Notes: generated by a model from the sequence alone, not told the origin. DNA of 64,000 nucleotides from Nymphalis io (GCF_905147045.1 NC_065905.1:3658001-3722000), one strand, 5' to 3'; positions 33,691 to 44,555 are shown, counted from the stretch's first letter. Numbers and translations: made by a program.

Positions 33691-34231
33691 CGGCAATAGA
33701 CGTTTCACTCCAAACCAATCAAGCAAAGATTACCTGATTATATATAACATTTTTGTCCAAACATCTTGACAAAATACGTGTGAAATTTGAAATTATAATA
33801 ATAATTTATAAATAATTAATTGTTATTCATAATATAACGTAATATGTTTTCCATTTACAAACATCGAATTCCCATATAAACACAAATATTTATCAAGTTA
33901 TCAAAGCGTTCTGATTTGAGCTTAGGATGTCAATCAGTGAAGCGATAGCCTAAGGGACACATTCCTTGGAAATTCCATTGACGTAGTGTCCCGAAATAGC
34001 TACCCTAATAAGCCCTTATAGTTCCATCAGTCATGAACGTTTATTAACTTACAGCTTTGATTTGTAAAGAGTCTGTTATGGATAGATTTTGTTTCATGGT
34101 TTATTAATCAATTTTATGGGAAAGAGGATGTTTTTTATTATTATACCCTTGATTTACGATTAAAATTATATAATATTACGATTATTTATTATAATTATAT
34201 TATATTACGATTAAAATTATAAATTTCAAAA
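33691..34231. other. No gene; unique patch and AT tandem
   Basis: Bases 33895-34080 are GC-balanced without a match. Bases 34150-34220 hold imperfect tandem units of TTACGATTAAAATTATA. Confidence 0.45.
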
Positions 34232-34544
34232 GCCGAGATGGCCCTGTGGTAAGAACGCGTGAATCTTAACCGATGATCGTGGGTTCAAACCCGGGCAAGC
34301 ACCACTGAATTTTCATGTGCTTAATTTGTGATTATAATTCATCTCGTGCTTTACGGTGAAGGAAAACATCGTGAGGAAACCTGCATGTGTCTAATTTCAC
34401 TGAAATTCTGCCACATGTGAATTCTACCAACCCGCATTGGAGCAGCGTGGTGGAATAAGCTCCAAACCTTCTCCTCAAAAAGAGGAGAGGAGGCCTTTAG
34501 CCCAGCAGTGGGACATTCACAGGCTGTTACGGTTACGGTTACGG
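34232..34544 (+). mobile_element. Metulj-like SINE, intact
   Basis: Complete copy from GCCGAGATGGCCCTGTGGTA to three units of the TTACGG tail. Nearly identical to the 25324 copy. Its 3' 125 bp match the truncated copy at 59895-60020. No clear target-site duplication found. Confidence 0.92.
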
Positions 34545-34914
34545 ATTTACGATTGCCATGGTAATATCTCTATAGAATAAAATATATATTATTTCTTTAA
34601 TGATTTTTTAATTTATTGAGTCAACTTATGTTAAGAAAAAATTATTATGATATATGTGATATGGGGTTAAATGTAAAATTAAAAAGAAAACATTGGATTT
34701 TGCATATTTCTTCTACAACCAATTTAAAAAATATATAATTTAAAATTCGAATCATCAATTTTAATATTAAAGTGTATGTATGAATAATTTTTATTGTCAT
34801 TTCTGTATTTCGAAATGAAGATCTTGGTTTAATACGAAACTAGCTTAGCCAGTAGAATTTCATCAGGTACAAGTGAGATACGAGTAATAGATAAGGTCTC
34901 ACTATTGGAAGCGT
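34545..34914. other. No gene recognised
   Basis: AT-rich filler. Confidence 0.5.
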
Positions 34915-35050
34915 ATTAGTGTAGTAAGGAATGGGTGATGCCTCTTTTAGTGCCGTATCTATGTGACGGAGCGATCATTTGGGTTTTCTATCACGAACAT
35001 CTAAGGAGTAGCCTGGAGTTACAGTCTTAGTCTTGTACTTCCGTGTCTCA
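34915..35050 (+). mobile_element. Family A scrap followed by family B scrap
   Basis: GTAAGGAATGGGTGATGCCT...CCGTATCTATGTGACGGAGC resembles the 3' part of family A. From 34978, TTGGGTTTTCTATCACGAAC then GTAGCCTGGAGT resembles the family B body. Both are old. Confidence 0.4.
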
Positions 35051-35084
35051 AAAAAAATTGATTAAAAAATAAAAATTGACAGAA

Positions 35085-35205
35085 TAGTAACAAATGAATT
35101 TCTTGCCGATTCTTCGCGGTTGATCTACAATCATATCTGTGGTAACTTTGACCTTAAAAATTACGAAAAGTGTTTCCTACTTGAATAATGTGTATTTTGA
35201 ATTTG
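35085..35205 (+). mobile_element. LINE 3' UTR fragment (family F)
   Basis: GAATTTCTTGCCGATTCTTC...AAGTGTTTCCTACTTGAATA and a T/G/A-rich tail; related to 24917-25105. Confidence 0.55.
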
Positions 35206-36183
35206 ATTTGAGCTCAATTTAAATGTATCGAGATTCCGTCCTATTAGACGAGTGTTCGTGCTAATAGAGATTTCACACACCAGTCTACGTGTATTGTATT
35301 TGAATTGAATGACCGCCTGCGTGGAAATGCGTTTAAAAGGACTATCTTCGAAATATTGACCGATATTTAATGGGTCCTTTTGTGAATGCAAATTTCCACA
35401 TGTAGCGGTGACAACTAGCTTGCATGCATTTAGAACTGTTTATTACTATTTTCACAAGTTTTTATTTAACGCGCAACGTTTGTTAGTTCAGGGTCAAATG
35501 TTGCAAGCTGAATTAGAATCACTTCCTCTCATACTACGGAGTTGAAATTTTACATGTGAGTTCGATTCTGATGAAAATTAATTTTTATGATAAGCATGAT
35601 GATTATATATACAAAATTGGCTCCAGATAAAGGACATGTTAACATATTTTTGTAAATGTTCCTAATGCAACCGCACTGAGCAGTTCCACAAATGAAAATA
35701 TTAATATCATAATTGTCAGGTGCACGAGGAGATCACTTAATTACATTTCATTAAAATATAATTAGGGCTGTCGTCTCAAGTTAAAACTTCACTTCTAAAG
35801 TTAAAACTCTAGAAACATTAATTATGAAACTTAGCAAAACAAAGTTGATCTTTAACTTTCAATAAAATAAATTTACTTGTGAGTTTTAAGGTGGACTACA
35901 TATATATTGATGAATAACCTTAAATATATATATATATTTATTATTTACTTAAGTATTATACATTTTATAAGCGTGTTATTTTATATTTTTTTAAAACATT
36001 ATAAAATTGTATGTTGACATTCAGATATTAGAAGTAGAATAGAATCATATTTCAAACTATTTACTCTCGCATAGTTGGCGGTAGCCCAGAAAAGATAAAA
36101 TAAAATTTCTCTGATAATAATAGGTTTTAAACTTTCTCATTTCACTTAACTTTAAGTATATATCGAGTGGGGAATGTTCAACA
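35206..36183. other. No gene recognised
   Basis: AT-rich. The minus frame 36057-36239 begins MITVLQLSQTVKN and overlaps the repeat described next. Confidence 0.45.
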
Positions 36184-36295
36184 AATTTTTCTTTAATAAT
36201 ATTTTTTACAGTTTGGCTAAGCTGCAATACTGTGATCATTTAAAAATTAAAAAAGAAATTCAAAAACTAAAATTTCCTTACAGCATAAGCATCAA
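36180..36295 (-). repeat. Inverted repeat partner of 42185-42297
   Basis: On the minus strand it matches 42185-42297 over about 113 bp. A 63-bp core is identical by eye (36184-36246 against 42234-42296), including ATGATCACAGTATTGCAGCT. Confidence 0.8.
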
Positions 36296-36916
36296 AGTCC
36301 ACCTCCATCAACTAACTATTAATTGCACTTTCATTTAAGAGGTGCAAGAATCACGCCTCCTCTATTTGTTATCTCGAAAACTCACTTATCTCATTACAGT
36401 TAAACATATATTATATTTTGTGATACCTTTTTACAGAACCAATAATAATTAAGGAAAATTTTAAATGTTTCAGTCATTTTTGATAATTTTATATTGCGTC
36501 AATTGATATAATTGGTAAAATTAAATTGTTTAGTTGCCAATTTAGTGATGCCTTTCAATTATATTATATTGGTTCGATCAATTTGAGGAGATTATTTTAG
36601 ACACCTGATATTAATTAATGTTTTATTCTCAATGTTATTGCCACAGCGGAGGATTACTAGTGCCTTGTAATTATTTGATATGAATGGTAATTAAATAGCT
36701 TTAAATTTTGACTACGAACATGTTTACCGTAGGTATCATCTTAATATAAAAATAATAAATTCATTTTTATTCATGTTAACAGTTCAACACTTAAAAGTAT
36801 TTAAAAAAATATATATTTGCGGTATTTAAAAAAAATATTATATATTATCTTAATGTCTTCCTGTCACTTTCTTTGCGTTAAATGCAAAAGGATAAACATT
36901 TGGATTTTCTGGATTC
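36296..36916. other. No gene recognised
   Basis: AT-rich filler. Confidence 0.5.
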
Positions 36917-36924
36917 TGGATTTT

Positions 36925-37054
36925 CTCCTCCGCACGATGCGGAAAAGGTGGCAGGTTCGGGATGGATGCGGACTGCCCAAGATCGGGATGGTTGGCGTTC
37001 TATGGGGGAGGCTTTCGTCCAGCAGTGGACGGCAAAAGGCTGAAAAAAAAAAAA
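36925..37054 (+). mobile_element. RTE LINE extreme 3' end, poly(A) type
   Basis: Translates as KVAGSGWMRTAQDRDGW then GEAFVQQWTAKG and a stop at 37041-37043, followed by 12 A. From 36965 it is identical to 53420-53498. Confidence 0.85.
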
Positions 37055-37608
37055 ACAAAAACAGCGCTGACATATAAGTGACAAAAATGTTCCTATTATT
37101 TATATATTATATTTACAAGCAAGTTTAAGAAACGCTTACGCTTACAACCTCTTTGAGTTGTATTTCTGACCTCGTATAAAATCCTACATTCCTACAAACT
37201 ATATATTAGACGGTCGTTTAAAAATAACAAACGGCTTAAATTTTATAAGAGAAAATTTTACAAGAAATCAACCGTGAAGAACACATGACGGTCCATAACT
37301 GGCAGCTTCGTAGGAGCGCTGTTCAGTCGGCTGACCTTTGGTCTTTGGCTCTTGAATTGTCTGATCAGAAGTCTGCAGGAAATTGCTATATATATAAGAC
37401 TTATATAACCATATACGCTTCAATGGACGTTATTTATGAAAATTAAAATTATGATGTCGAACGTAAATCCTTCTAGCATTTTCTGAATATAATTCACGCG
37501 GCAATTTTTGTTAAATTAATTGATTCTATTTAGAATTTTATCTGTAGTTAGTTTTGGCTTATAATGATAGTCAATTTTATTTTTTTATTTTGTTTTTAAT
37601 AAAAGAAA
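37055..37608. other. No gene; GC-balanced unique patch 37255-37385
   Basis: The patch (GGCAGCTTCGTAGGAGCGCT) has no match or long frame. The rest is AT-rich. Confidence 0.45.
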
Positions 37609-37775
37609 AGAGTTGGACACAAGTCTAACACGTAAAGCATAATCAAGATTATGGGTTCTAGCCTGGATAAATGCTATTGAAATGCATGTGTTAAATGTAG
37701 TTGTGAAATAGATTCCAAACTTCCTCCTAATGGAGGTCATTGACCAGCAGTTGGACATTTAGGCTGTTACTAGTA
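37609..37775 (+). mobile_element. Metulj-like SINE, decayed and shortened
   Basis: TTATGGGTTCTAGCCTGG corresponds to the B-box area; GACCAGCAGTTGGACATTTA and GGCTGTTACTAGTA correspond to the 3' end. Confidence 0.6.
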
Positions 37776-38087
37776 TCACCAATATAATTTATATTTTATC
37801 ATAATTATTTGCTTGCCGCTATTAATTACATTTTTGGCCATACATACTAGGTATGTTTCATTTTTATAACACAGCAAGATAAAAAAAAATTATAGACTGT
37901 TACGACCGTCCTGCCTGAGTAAAATTTTTATAAGAATATTATTATTTAATAAGCCTTGAAAATTTATTAAGAAAATGTTGCGCTGTTACATAATATAATA
38001 TCCGTGAGTTAGTCTCGTGAGAAATGTGTGTGCAAGAAGTTTATATATGAGGTATCATAGTACTATTACTAATTGGTGAAATCTAAA

Positions 38088-38125
38088 GGCCGTATGTGAA
38101 AAATGTCCCAGGATATTATTATTAT
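38088..38125 (+). mobile_element. Family D SINE 3' scrap
   Basis: GGCCGTATGTGAAAAATGTC then CCAGGATATTATTATTAT matches the end of 27640-27905 in the opposite orientation. Confidence 0.6.
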
Positions 38126-38261
38126 ATTATAAAATAATAACAAAAATACTATTTTTGACAACACCTAGTGAAAACCCTACTGAATATACTTAACAACGAA
38201 TACAATTTACAAATTATAAGGAGCTAAGCATTAAAAATATTCTTACATAAAAAAAAAAAAC

Positions 38262-38400
38262 AAAAAAGGTTTGAAAGGTGAGTGAGCCAGTGTAACTACA
38301 AATATAAGGGATATAACGTCTTAGTTCCTAAGTTTGGCGCATTGGCAAAATACCGTTAATACTTCAAATGGACCATTTGTCTACCTATGTTATAAAAAAA
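38262..38400 (+). mobile_element. Family A SINE fragment
   Basis: GGTTTGAAAGGTGAGTGAGC, CAGTGTAACTACA and TCTTAGTTCCTAAGTTTGGC, then an A-run at the end. Confidence 0.75.
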
Positions 38401-38750
38401 CTCATGATAACATAAGCTGATAAAAAAACCGAGTTGATATAATCTTATTTTTTACGTCGATTAAAAATATATAATTAATGGAAATTTTCAGGGCTCGGTG
38501 AAGATTTAGTGTAGTTTGAATTTCGTTTATAACTCTTACTAAAATATATAAAATGTAAATTTTATTTCGTCTGCTTTCTAGTCTGGCTTAAATTTTAATA
38601 CTGTAGTTATAACGAATAAATTTATTATTTACACTAAGAGATTTAAACGGGTTATGAGATTTAATGAATATCTGGAAATCTTAAAAACAAACATTGTTCA
38701 TTTTAAATAGAGAAAAAACTTAATGTAAAGCTTAATATATGAAGCAAATA

Positions 38751-39140
38751 TACTGGACTAACTATATAGTCTAGCGGCTGCAGATCTTAATTTCCTGGGT
38801 TCAAAGTTCGGGTGGGGGCCGATAAATAACATTTATGGCTCTATAGAGCCATAAATGTTATTTTGTTTTTTGCTAATGAGTTTTAAGTGGCAGTAAGCTA
38901 ATGAGTTTGGAAGGGTTGACTACCGTCGTGCCTCGTATAGCACGTAAAGCCACGTTGGTCTTGCGCCTCAACTATCTCCGGTCATGGTGGATTGCCATCT
39001 CATCGGGTTTAGAAAGTTATGGAATAGAGTGTGCGCGTATGTATATAAATACACACAGCACAAGAATATTGTCTTCGCTTAGAATGGCCGTCTTATCCGA
39101 CATCTGTAGGGACGCCATTATAATTATTATTATTATCAGG
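38751..39140 (+). mobile_element. Family B SINE with perfect internal palindrome
   Basis: A tRNA-like head (AGTCTAGCGGCTGCAGATCT; CTGGGTTCAAAGTTCGGG) and body (CGTGCCTCGTATAGCACGTA) with an (ATT)n tail. A 40-bp perfect palindrome (38824-38863) interrupts the body. Confidence 0.85.
38824..38863. repeat. Perfect 40-bp palindrome
   Basis: Two 20-base arms with no spacer; the left arm begins AAATAACATTTATGGCTC. The same position in other family B copies has no right arm. Confidence 0.95.
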
Positions 39141-39938
39141 GAAGTAATATAATGATATAATATATTTCGTAATTTAAGATAAATTTGAAATTAATTTTTC
39201 TACGACAGCGATAAAGAGGTTCGCGTTCCTTGATATACATTTATATAAAACAAATTTAATAGTTTTTCTTTATTGTAATAATACAAAACGTACTTTGGGA
39301 AGATAATGTATAAGAATTAAGATAGTCTCATAGTTCTCATAGTGAATACTTCGATAAAAATAAAGAAAGAGAGACAAGTATTAATATTAAGTATTTTTAT
39401 TGAATACATTGCAGGCAAATTAAAATGCGAAGCGATAAAATAACACGTAAAAGTCAAATGAAAAATAAAAGATTTTAATAATAGGTGCTATCGTTTAAAA
39501 TAATCGTATCCAAGATTTATTCACGAAAATATGAGTCGATTTAAAGCATAGTTCGCTTCTACGTACTTCCGTATAATTAAAAAATTCCGTCCACTAACGA
39601 ATCCCCACCTTTACCTCATTCGATAGCGAACTTTTCAACTCTTTTTAACAAGATGCGAATTGACTGGACCTTTTAAAAATATATTTTTAAATTTCGTAAA
39701 TTGATCAACAGATACAAAAGTAAAAAAAAAATATTGAAAAGTGAAAAAAATATTTATTTATTTTTAAAAATACATAAACAAAATATTTTTTGTTGTGCAT
39801 ATTATATTATTTATTCAATTTTCAAATTAGAGCCATTGTGTTTAAGCTATTTAAGCTTAGGAATATTTCAGTTAAAGAACTCACCTGACGTCGTATTACT
39901 ATTCCGTCATTTTAAATAGCTATAATTAAGGTGTTATT
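39141..39938. other. No gene recognised
   Basis: AT-rich; bases 39480-39660 are unmatched and slightly GC-richer. Confidence 0.5.
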
Positions 39939-40260
39939 TTACACGACTACCGTAACACCGTAACAGCCTGTGAATGTCCCACTGCTGGGCTAAAGGCTCC
40001 AAACCTTCTCCTCTTTTTGAGGAGAAGATTTGGAGCTTATTCCACCACTCTGCCCTAATGCGGGTTGGTGGCAAAATTTCAGTGAAATTAGACACATGCA
40101 GGTTTCCTCACGATGTATTCCTTCACCGTAAAGCACGAGATGAATTATAATCACAAGCACTTGAAAATTCAGTGGTGCTTGCCCGGGTTTGAACCCACGA
40201 TCATCGGTTAAGATTCACGCGTTCTTACCACTGGGCCATCTCGGCTCATTACACGACTAC
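39939..40260 (-). mobile_element. Metulj-like SINE with 12-bp duplication and hairpin
   Basis: The copy at 39951-40248 is flanked by exact TTACACGACTAC (39939-39950 and 40249-40260). Near its 3' end, 39996-40013 and 40019-40036 form a hairpin, where other copies have only one arm. Confidence 0.93.
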
Positions 40261-40654
40261 ATAGAAGTAAAATGAAGGGTTATGATTTTCGCAATTGGTT
40301 TTTGTATGTTCATCTATTCCCGTAACGCTCCTAAGTTCATATCATTTGGTTCAAGTATCGAATCTGAGTTTGTTATTTAATATATAGTAGTAACTCTATT
40401 ACAAATTCAAGTGTATATAAACAGAAGTTATAAATTTTAAATTAGTATTAAAAGTTACGACGTACGTTTCGATCCTATACCAATATACCGTCTATATTGC
40501 GAATATATTCAACCATTAGCCTAATTACAGCGTACGATTTAGTTTAGTAAGTTGTACTAACAGCTCTCTATAATATGCATGTAAGTGGCGAGCATAAAAT
40601 TATTTGTGGATATGTGTAGGAAATACGAATTTCAGCGATAAATTGTTTATTTAT
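40261..40654. other. No gene recognised
   Basis: AT-rich, no repeat identified. Confidence 0.5.
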
Positions 40655-40922
40655 ATGTTACAGTTAATTTCCCACTGCCGGGCAAAGCGCGATGAGTATT
40701 AACCATCGGGTGATAACAAATGGTATTATATTTCTTACGTCGACAATGTCTATGGGCGATAGTGACCACTTAACATCGTGGCTCATTTGCTAGTCCACCT
40801 TCTTACTAGAAAAATTGTCATCAGAACACAACAATACCAAGTATTGCTGTATGGCGGTAGAATATCTGATGAGTGGCTGGTATCTACCCTGACGAGCTTG
40901 CACAAAGCTTTACCACCAGTAA
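40655..40922. mobile_element. Composite SINE debris
   Basis: Three pieces in series: a Metulj-like 3' scrap (minus, 40655-40700), a family A 3' piece (plus, 40733-40806) and a family A 5' piece (minus, 40822-40922). The two family A pieces are in opposite orientation, so they are either two insertions or one inverted part. Confidence 0.65.
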
Positions 40923-41254
40923 ACAAAAACTTGTGTAAACTTCTCCAAGAAGAAATAAATATATCTGCTAAATTTTATCATAATTGCTCAATCGATGTAG
41001 GTGTATTTTAAGATATCAGATTAAAGATTGTGTCTTTTCAAAGCATAGAATGGCAGTCTGACCTGGATAAAATCTTATTTACTTATTAAGTATATAAACA
41101 TTTTTCGCCCGCCGGTAAAGATCTGATAAAAGTTTATTACGCCCAATTTAACTTTTAAGTTGTCAAATAAAGTCGTTAAAGAAAAGTTTGTAGAACAAGC
41201 ATAATATAATATTTTGGTAATGTTATCTGGATATATGTATGTAGATGTATATCT

Positions 41255-41437
41255 GGTAATCTGGAGTTGAGACCGCATGTTGGCAAACGTAGTCTAGGAT
41301 ACCCTGTAGCTGGGGGGGCGATAATATGTGCAAGGCAGAGGGCAGAGATTAGAGAAAGAGAGCTGCAGATCTAGCTCATTAGCGTGCCATGGGAGAGGCA
41401 TAAGTCCAGCAGTGGGCTGTTAATTGTGATGATTAAT
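41255..41437 (+). mobile_element. RTE LINE 3' fragment, decayed
   Basis: GAGACCGCATGTTGGCAAAC and GGAGAGGCATAAGTCCAGCA then GTGGGCTG correspond to the WRPRIGKRS and GEAYVQQW regions. The middle has indels and a G-run. Confidence 0.7.
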
Positions 41438-41459
41438 ATCGGTGAAAGGTCAGAGAGAG

Positions 41460-41870
41460 AGATAGAGAGAGACAGCAAAAAAAATACATTTATGTTTTTA
41501 TTTTCTTTTTCAATACAGTGTTAATTTAATTAATGATATTTTTTCCATTAAAATTTAGTGAATATTGACCATGACAGACATTTATGGAGACTAGCCATTT
41601 GTGTCAAACTGTTCTACTTCCACCCAACCGTGAAGACGTACAATTTGTCAAACCTTACGTGCGTCAGACGAATAAGTAAAAACTGACAAATCCTATCTTT
41701 CGCCTGTTACTGAGAATTTATTGACAGACAAACTCGGACTTCGGACTTAAGACTTTATAAGATAGTCATAAAACCAAAAGGGCCTTTTAAATAAAATTTA
41801 TATCTTATCTAGTAAAATATATAATAATAAATCAGTACACTAAATAAAAATAAATTTAAATACTTGTTGT
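41460..41870. other. No gene; family B scrap at 41700-41750
   Basis: TGTTACTGAGAATTTATTGA then CAGACAAAC matches the inverted family B body. A (GA)n-rich run occupies 41450-41477. Confidence 0.5.
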
Positions 41871-41930
41871 GCCCACGTATAACTTAAAGTACGTAAAACT
41901 TAAGTACGCCCACGTAAAATTTAAGTAATT
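41871..41930. repeat. Short imperfect tandem repeat
   Basis: GCCCACGTATAACTTAAAGT is followed by related units (ACGTAAAACTTAAGTAC; GCCCACGTAAAATTTAAGTA). Confidence 0.6.
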
Positions 41931-42110
41931 ACTAAGAGCAGGCTTATATAACATTTCAGTATAAACAACATTTTTGGTTTTATTTTCGTGGGATATTTGT
42001 ATTTATTGGTTTTGCCTCACCCAGGTCTAGAGAGGGCAACATACAATTGGCCATGGGAAAAACAGCATTCCCATGTATTCCGACATACTTGAATGTCTTT
42101 TTCTGTGTGT
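41930..42110 (-). pseudogene. Helitron helicase C-terminal remnant
   Basis: The minus strand gives KKTFKYVGIHGNAVF and then, after a one-base frame shift, FSHGQLYVALSRPG and a stop. Further on, in another frame, it gives KNVVYTEMLYKPAL. The order GQTF..VGI..GQLYVALSR is the end of the Pif1-type helicase of Helitron rolling-circle transposons. Walker motifs and the Rep domain are absent. About 60 codons of heavily damaged sequence remain, so the element is long dead. No CTRR terminus could be placed with confidence. Confidence 0.7.
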
Positions 42111-42135
42111 GAATAATAATTTATTATTATTTATT

Positions 42136-42978
42136 ATAACTGTTCAGTTGAATTGGCTGAAACTTAAATAATAATAATAATCTAATTTATGCTGTTAGGA
42201 AATTTTAGTTTTTGTTATTGAATTTTTTTTTACTTTTTAAATGATCACAGTATTGCAGCTTAGCCAAACTGTAAAAAATATTATTAAAGAAAAATTATTA
42301 TTATAAATAAAATATTATTTAATAAATTTAACAAAACAATGATAAAAAAATATATGCGGCGACGAAACGAATATACGACGATATGAATACCTAACTAATC
42401 TTTAAACTTTTTTTCTAATTAAAAACTGTCTATGATCTTATTTTGATATGTTTTATAAGAATAATAACGTTTACAAAAACGACTTCGCAAATAATGCATT
42501 ATTTTGGAACAAATAAAATAAATTTTGGTTCAACAAATTTAGGTCACTATAAAATTTATTAAGTCAAACTACAGGCATCACTGTAAGTTGATTGATGAAA
42601 AAAACGCCGTAATATATTTTTTCTAACCAGAATAACATTTCATGCTTCTTACTTTAAAATCACAGACTTCCATACAACCATTTATCATTTACCTATTCTT
42701 ACGCGATAGCGAAGCCGCGGGCAATCGCTAGTTAAATATATAGAATCGAAAAACAAAAGAAATGTGTAATACGTTAGTACCCTAATCTATCAAAATATAT
42801 AACAAACGAATACAGACAGAGATAATTAAATTAGAAGAATCTAAATCTCTCAAACTGTCCATTTAACTGTCCAAAGAAAGTTAAATTCTTTTGTTTCTAT
42901 AAACTTTCAATCATCATTATTTTACAGACTATCATTTATAGGTAGCTAAAGTTTCAGCCAATTCAACTGAACAGTTAT
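42136..42978. repeat. 843-bp segment bounded by 30-bp exact inverted repeats
   Basis: 42136-42165 (starts ATAACTGTTCAGTTGAATTG) is the exact reverse complement of 42949-42978. The interior contains the 113-bp repeat shared with 36180-36295 and, at 42695-42733, a GCGAAGCCGCGGGCAATCGC then TAGT string resembling a Helitron-type terminus. No transposase frame. Confidence 0.75.
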
Positions 42979-43080
42979 TTTATAGCATTTTTATTGAATA
43001 AATGTTGAACATGATTTTTTAAATTGACATAACTTTTTTATTTATAAACCGATTGGAATAAAACAAACACTAAATTTTAA

Positions 43081-43400
43081 GTTACTGGTGGTAGAGCTTT
43101 GCTACTGGTGGTAAGGCTTTGCTACTGGTGGTAGGGCTTTGTGCAAGCTTGTCCGTGGAGGTACCACCCACTCATCAGATATTCTATCGCAAAACAGCTG
43201 TACTTGGTACTGTTGTGTTTCTGTTTGAAGAATGAGCGATCCAGTGTAATTACAGGCACAAGGGACATAATATCTTAGTTCCCAAGTTTGGTGTCGCATT
43301 GGCGATGTAACCGATGGTTAACATTTCTAACAATGCCAATATCTATTGGCGTTGATTACTATTTACAATATGCTCGTTCGCCTACCTATTTTATAAAAAC
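43081..43400 (+). mobile_element. Family A SINE with triplicated 5' end
   Basis: The 20-bp start unit (CTACTGGTGGTAGGGCTTTG and variants) occurs three times in tandem at 43081-43140 before the normal body. The 3' end is CCTACCTATTTTATAAAAA. Confidence 0.9.
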
Positions 43401-44267
43401 GTGGAGTTTGTCACAATACAAACGCTCAGAAAGACAAACTGACAAAAATTCTAACAATCATTGTTTTGGGTTCTACTGCGTCGATCTTGCCCTCGATAAT
43501 AGTTTTACTCATATATCTTCCATGTACAGACAGCGATCAATTACATTTTTATTATATGTATAGAATAAATAATATATTCTTGTGTGACAAAAAAGTTATT
43601 TAATATAATATATGAATAAAATATAGTGTAAAATTGTTATAATCTAACTTGAAACTGATCGCAAATTGTTATTTACATATTATTGTATAAAGACATTTTC
43701 TCAATTTACGGAATTAATAACCGACCTACATTTATTTTTTATCTACGCTGCTACGTCTAATCATGTTGTATTCGTACTATTAGGAGACGTAAAGTCTAAT
43801 GACAAAAGGCCCAAAGATCCTACACACATTTTCCTTAAATAATAAGTACGCTCTCGAAAGGCGGCGATTTAAGCGAACGTTGTCTTAACAAAATTCATTT
43901 TAGATGTAAAAACTCGCCGGGTCCTAATTTCAAAACCGTGTCGTCGGCAGATTATCTTGGATTTTCCACTCCTTTACGGCGCCGCTGGAAGTATTTGTAA
44001 GAGGCTTACAAAGACGTTTAGTGTTCTCTGAACGTTGAATTTCAAATGCAAAGCTATGAATTTCACAATTTGACATATCGGTCCGCCGATCGCGTGACTG
44101 CATTTTCTGGCAACCCTGTTTCTGTTCTATTAATATGAATCGTTTGTGCCCGCTGATATTTAAATGTTCTGATAGTTGCTTATTTGCATGGAATAGGTAC
44201 TATTTAAATTATAATGACAAGATTTATTTACCGAAGGTATTATATATGTATTTCTCTTGATGTTGTT
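43401..44267. other. Unique, GC-balanced island; no gene recognised
   Basis: From 43770 to 44170 the sequence is GC-richer than its surroundings (ACTCGCCGGGTCCTAATTTC; GGTCCGCCGATCGCGTGACT), matches nothing here and has no long frame. It could be conserved non-coding DNA. Confidence 0.35.
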
Positions 44268-44555
44268 GGTGATGTAAGTCTTGATTAATATTGCTTACAG
44301 TGCGAATGTCTTTTTTTATTATAATAGTATCTTCACAGATGTGTAGTCCTTGCCTTTGTTATATTTTGCTCATAAATATACGTTATTTCAATGTGCCTCC
44401 ATGTTTTTATTGCCAGGCAGCATCGTAATCCAAATTTGCTAATAATGTTAAAAATTGCAGTGGACTCTGCGACGACGACTACTTCTTTTACTCGGAGCCG
44501 TTTGGCGGTAGAATGAATGGGTGGTACCTACTCAGACGGCCTTTTACGACCGCAA
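44268..44555. mobile_element. Family A SINE debris, two orientations
   Basis: Plus-strand piece at 44268-44318 (GGTGATGTAAGTCTTGATTA) and minus-strand piece at 44500-44555 (GGCGGTAGAATGAATGGGTG then GTACCTACTCAGAC). Unmatched sequence lies between. Confidence 0.55.

Noticed and set aside
36057..36239. 60-codon minus frame beginning MITVLQLSQTVKN that recurs in part at 42240.
   Set aside because: The recurrence is explained by the shared repeat. The second copy loses the frame after the identical core, and no protein family is recognisable.
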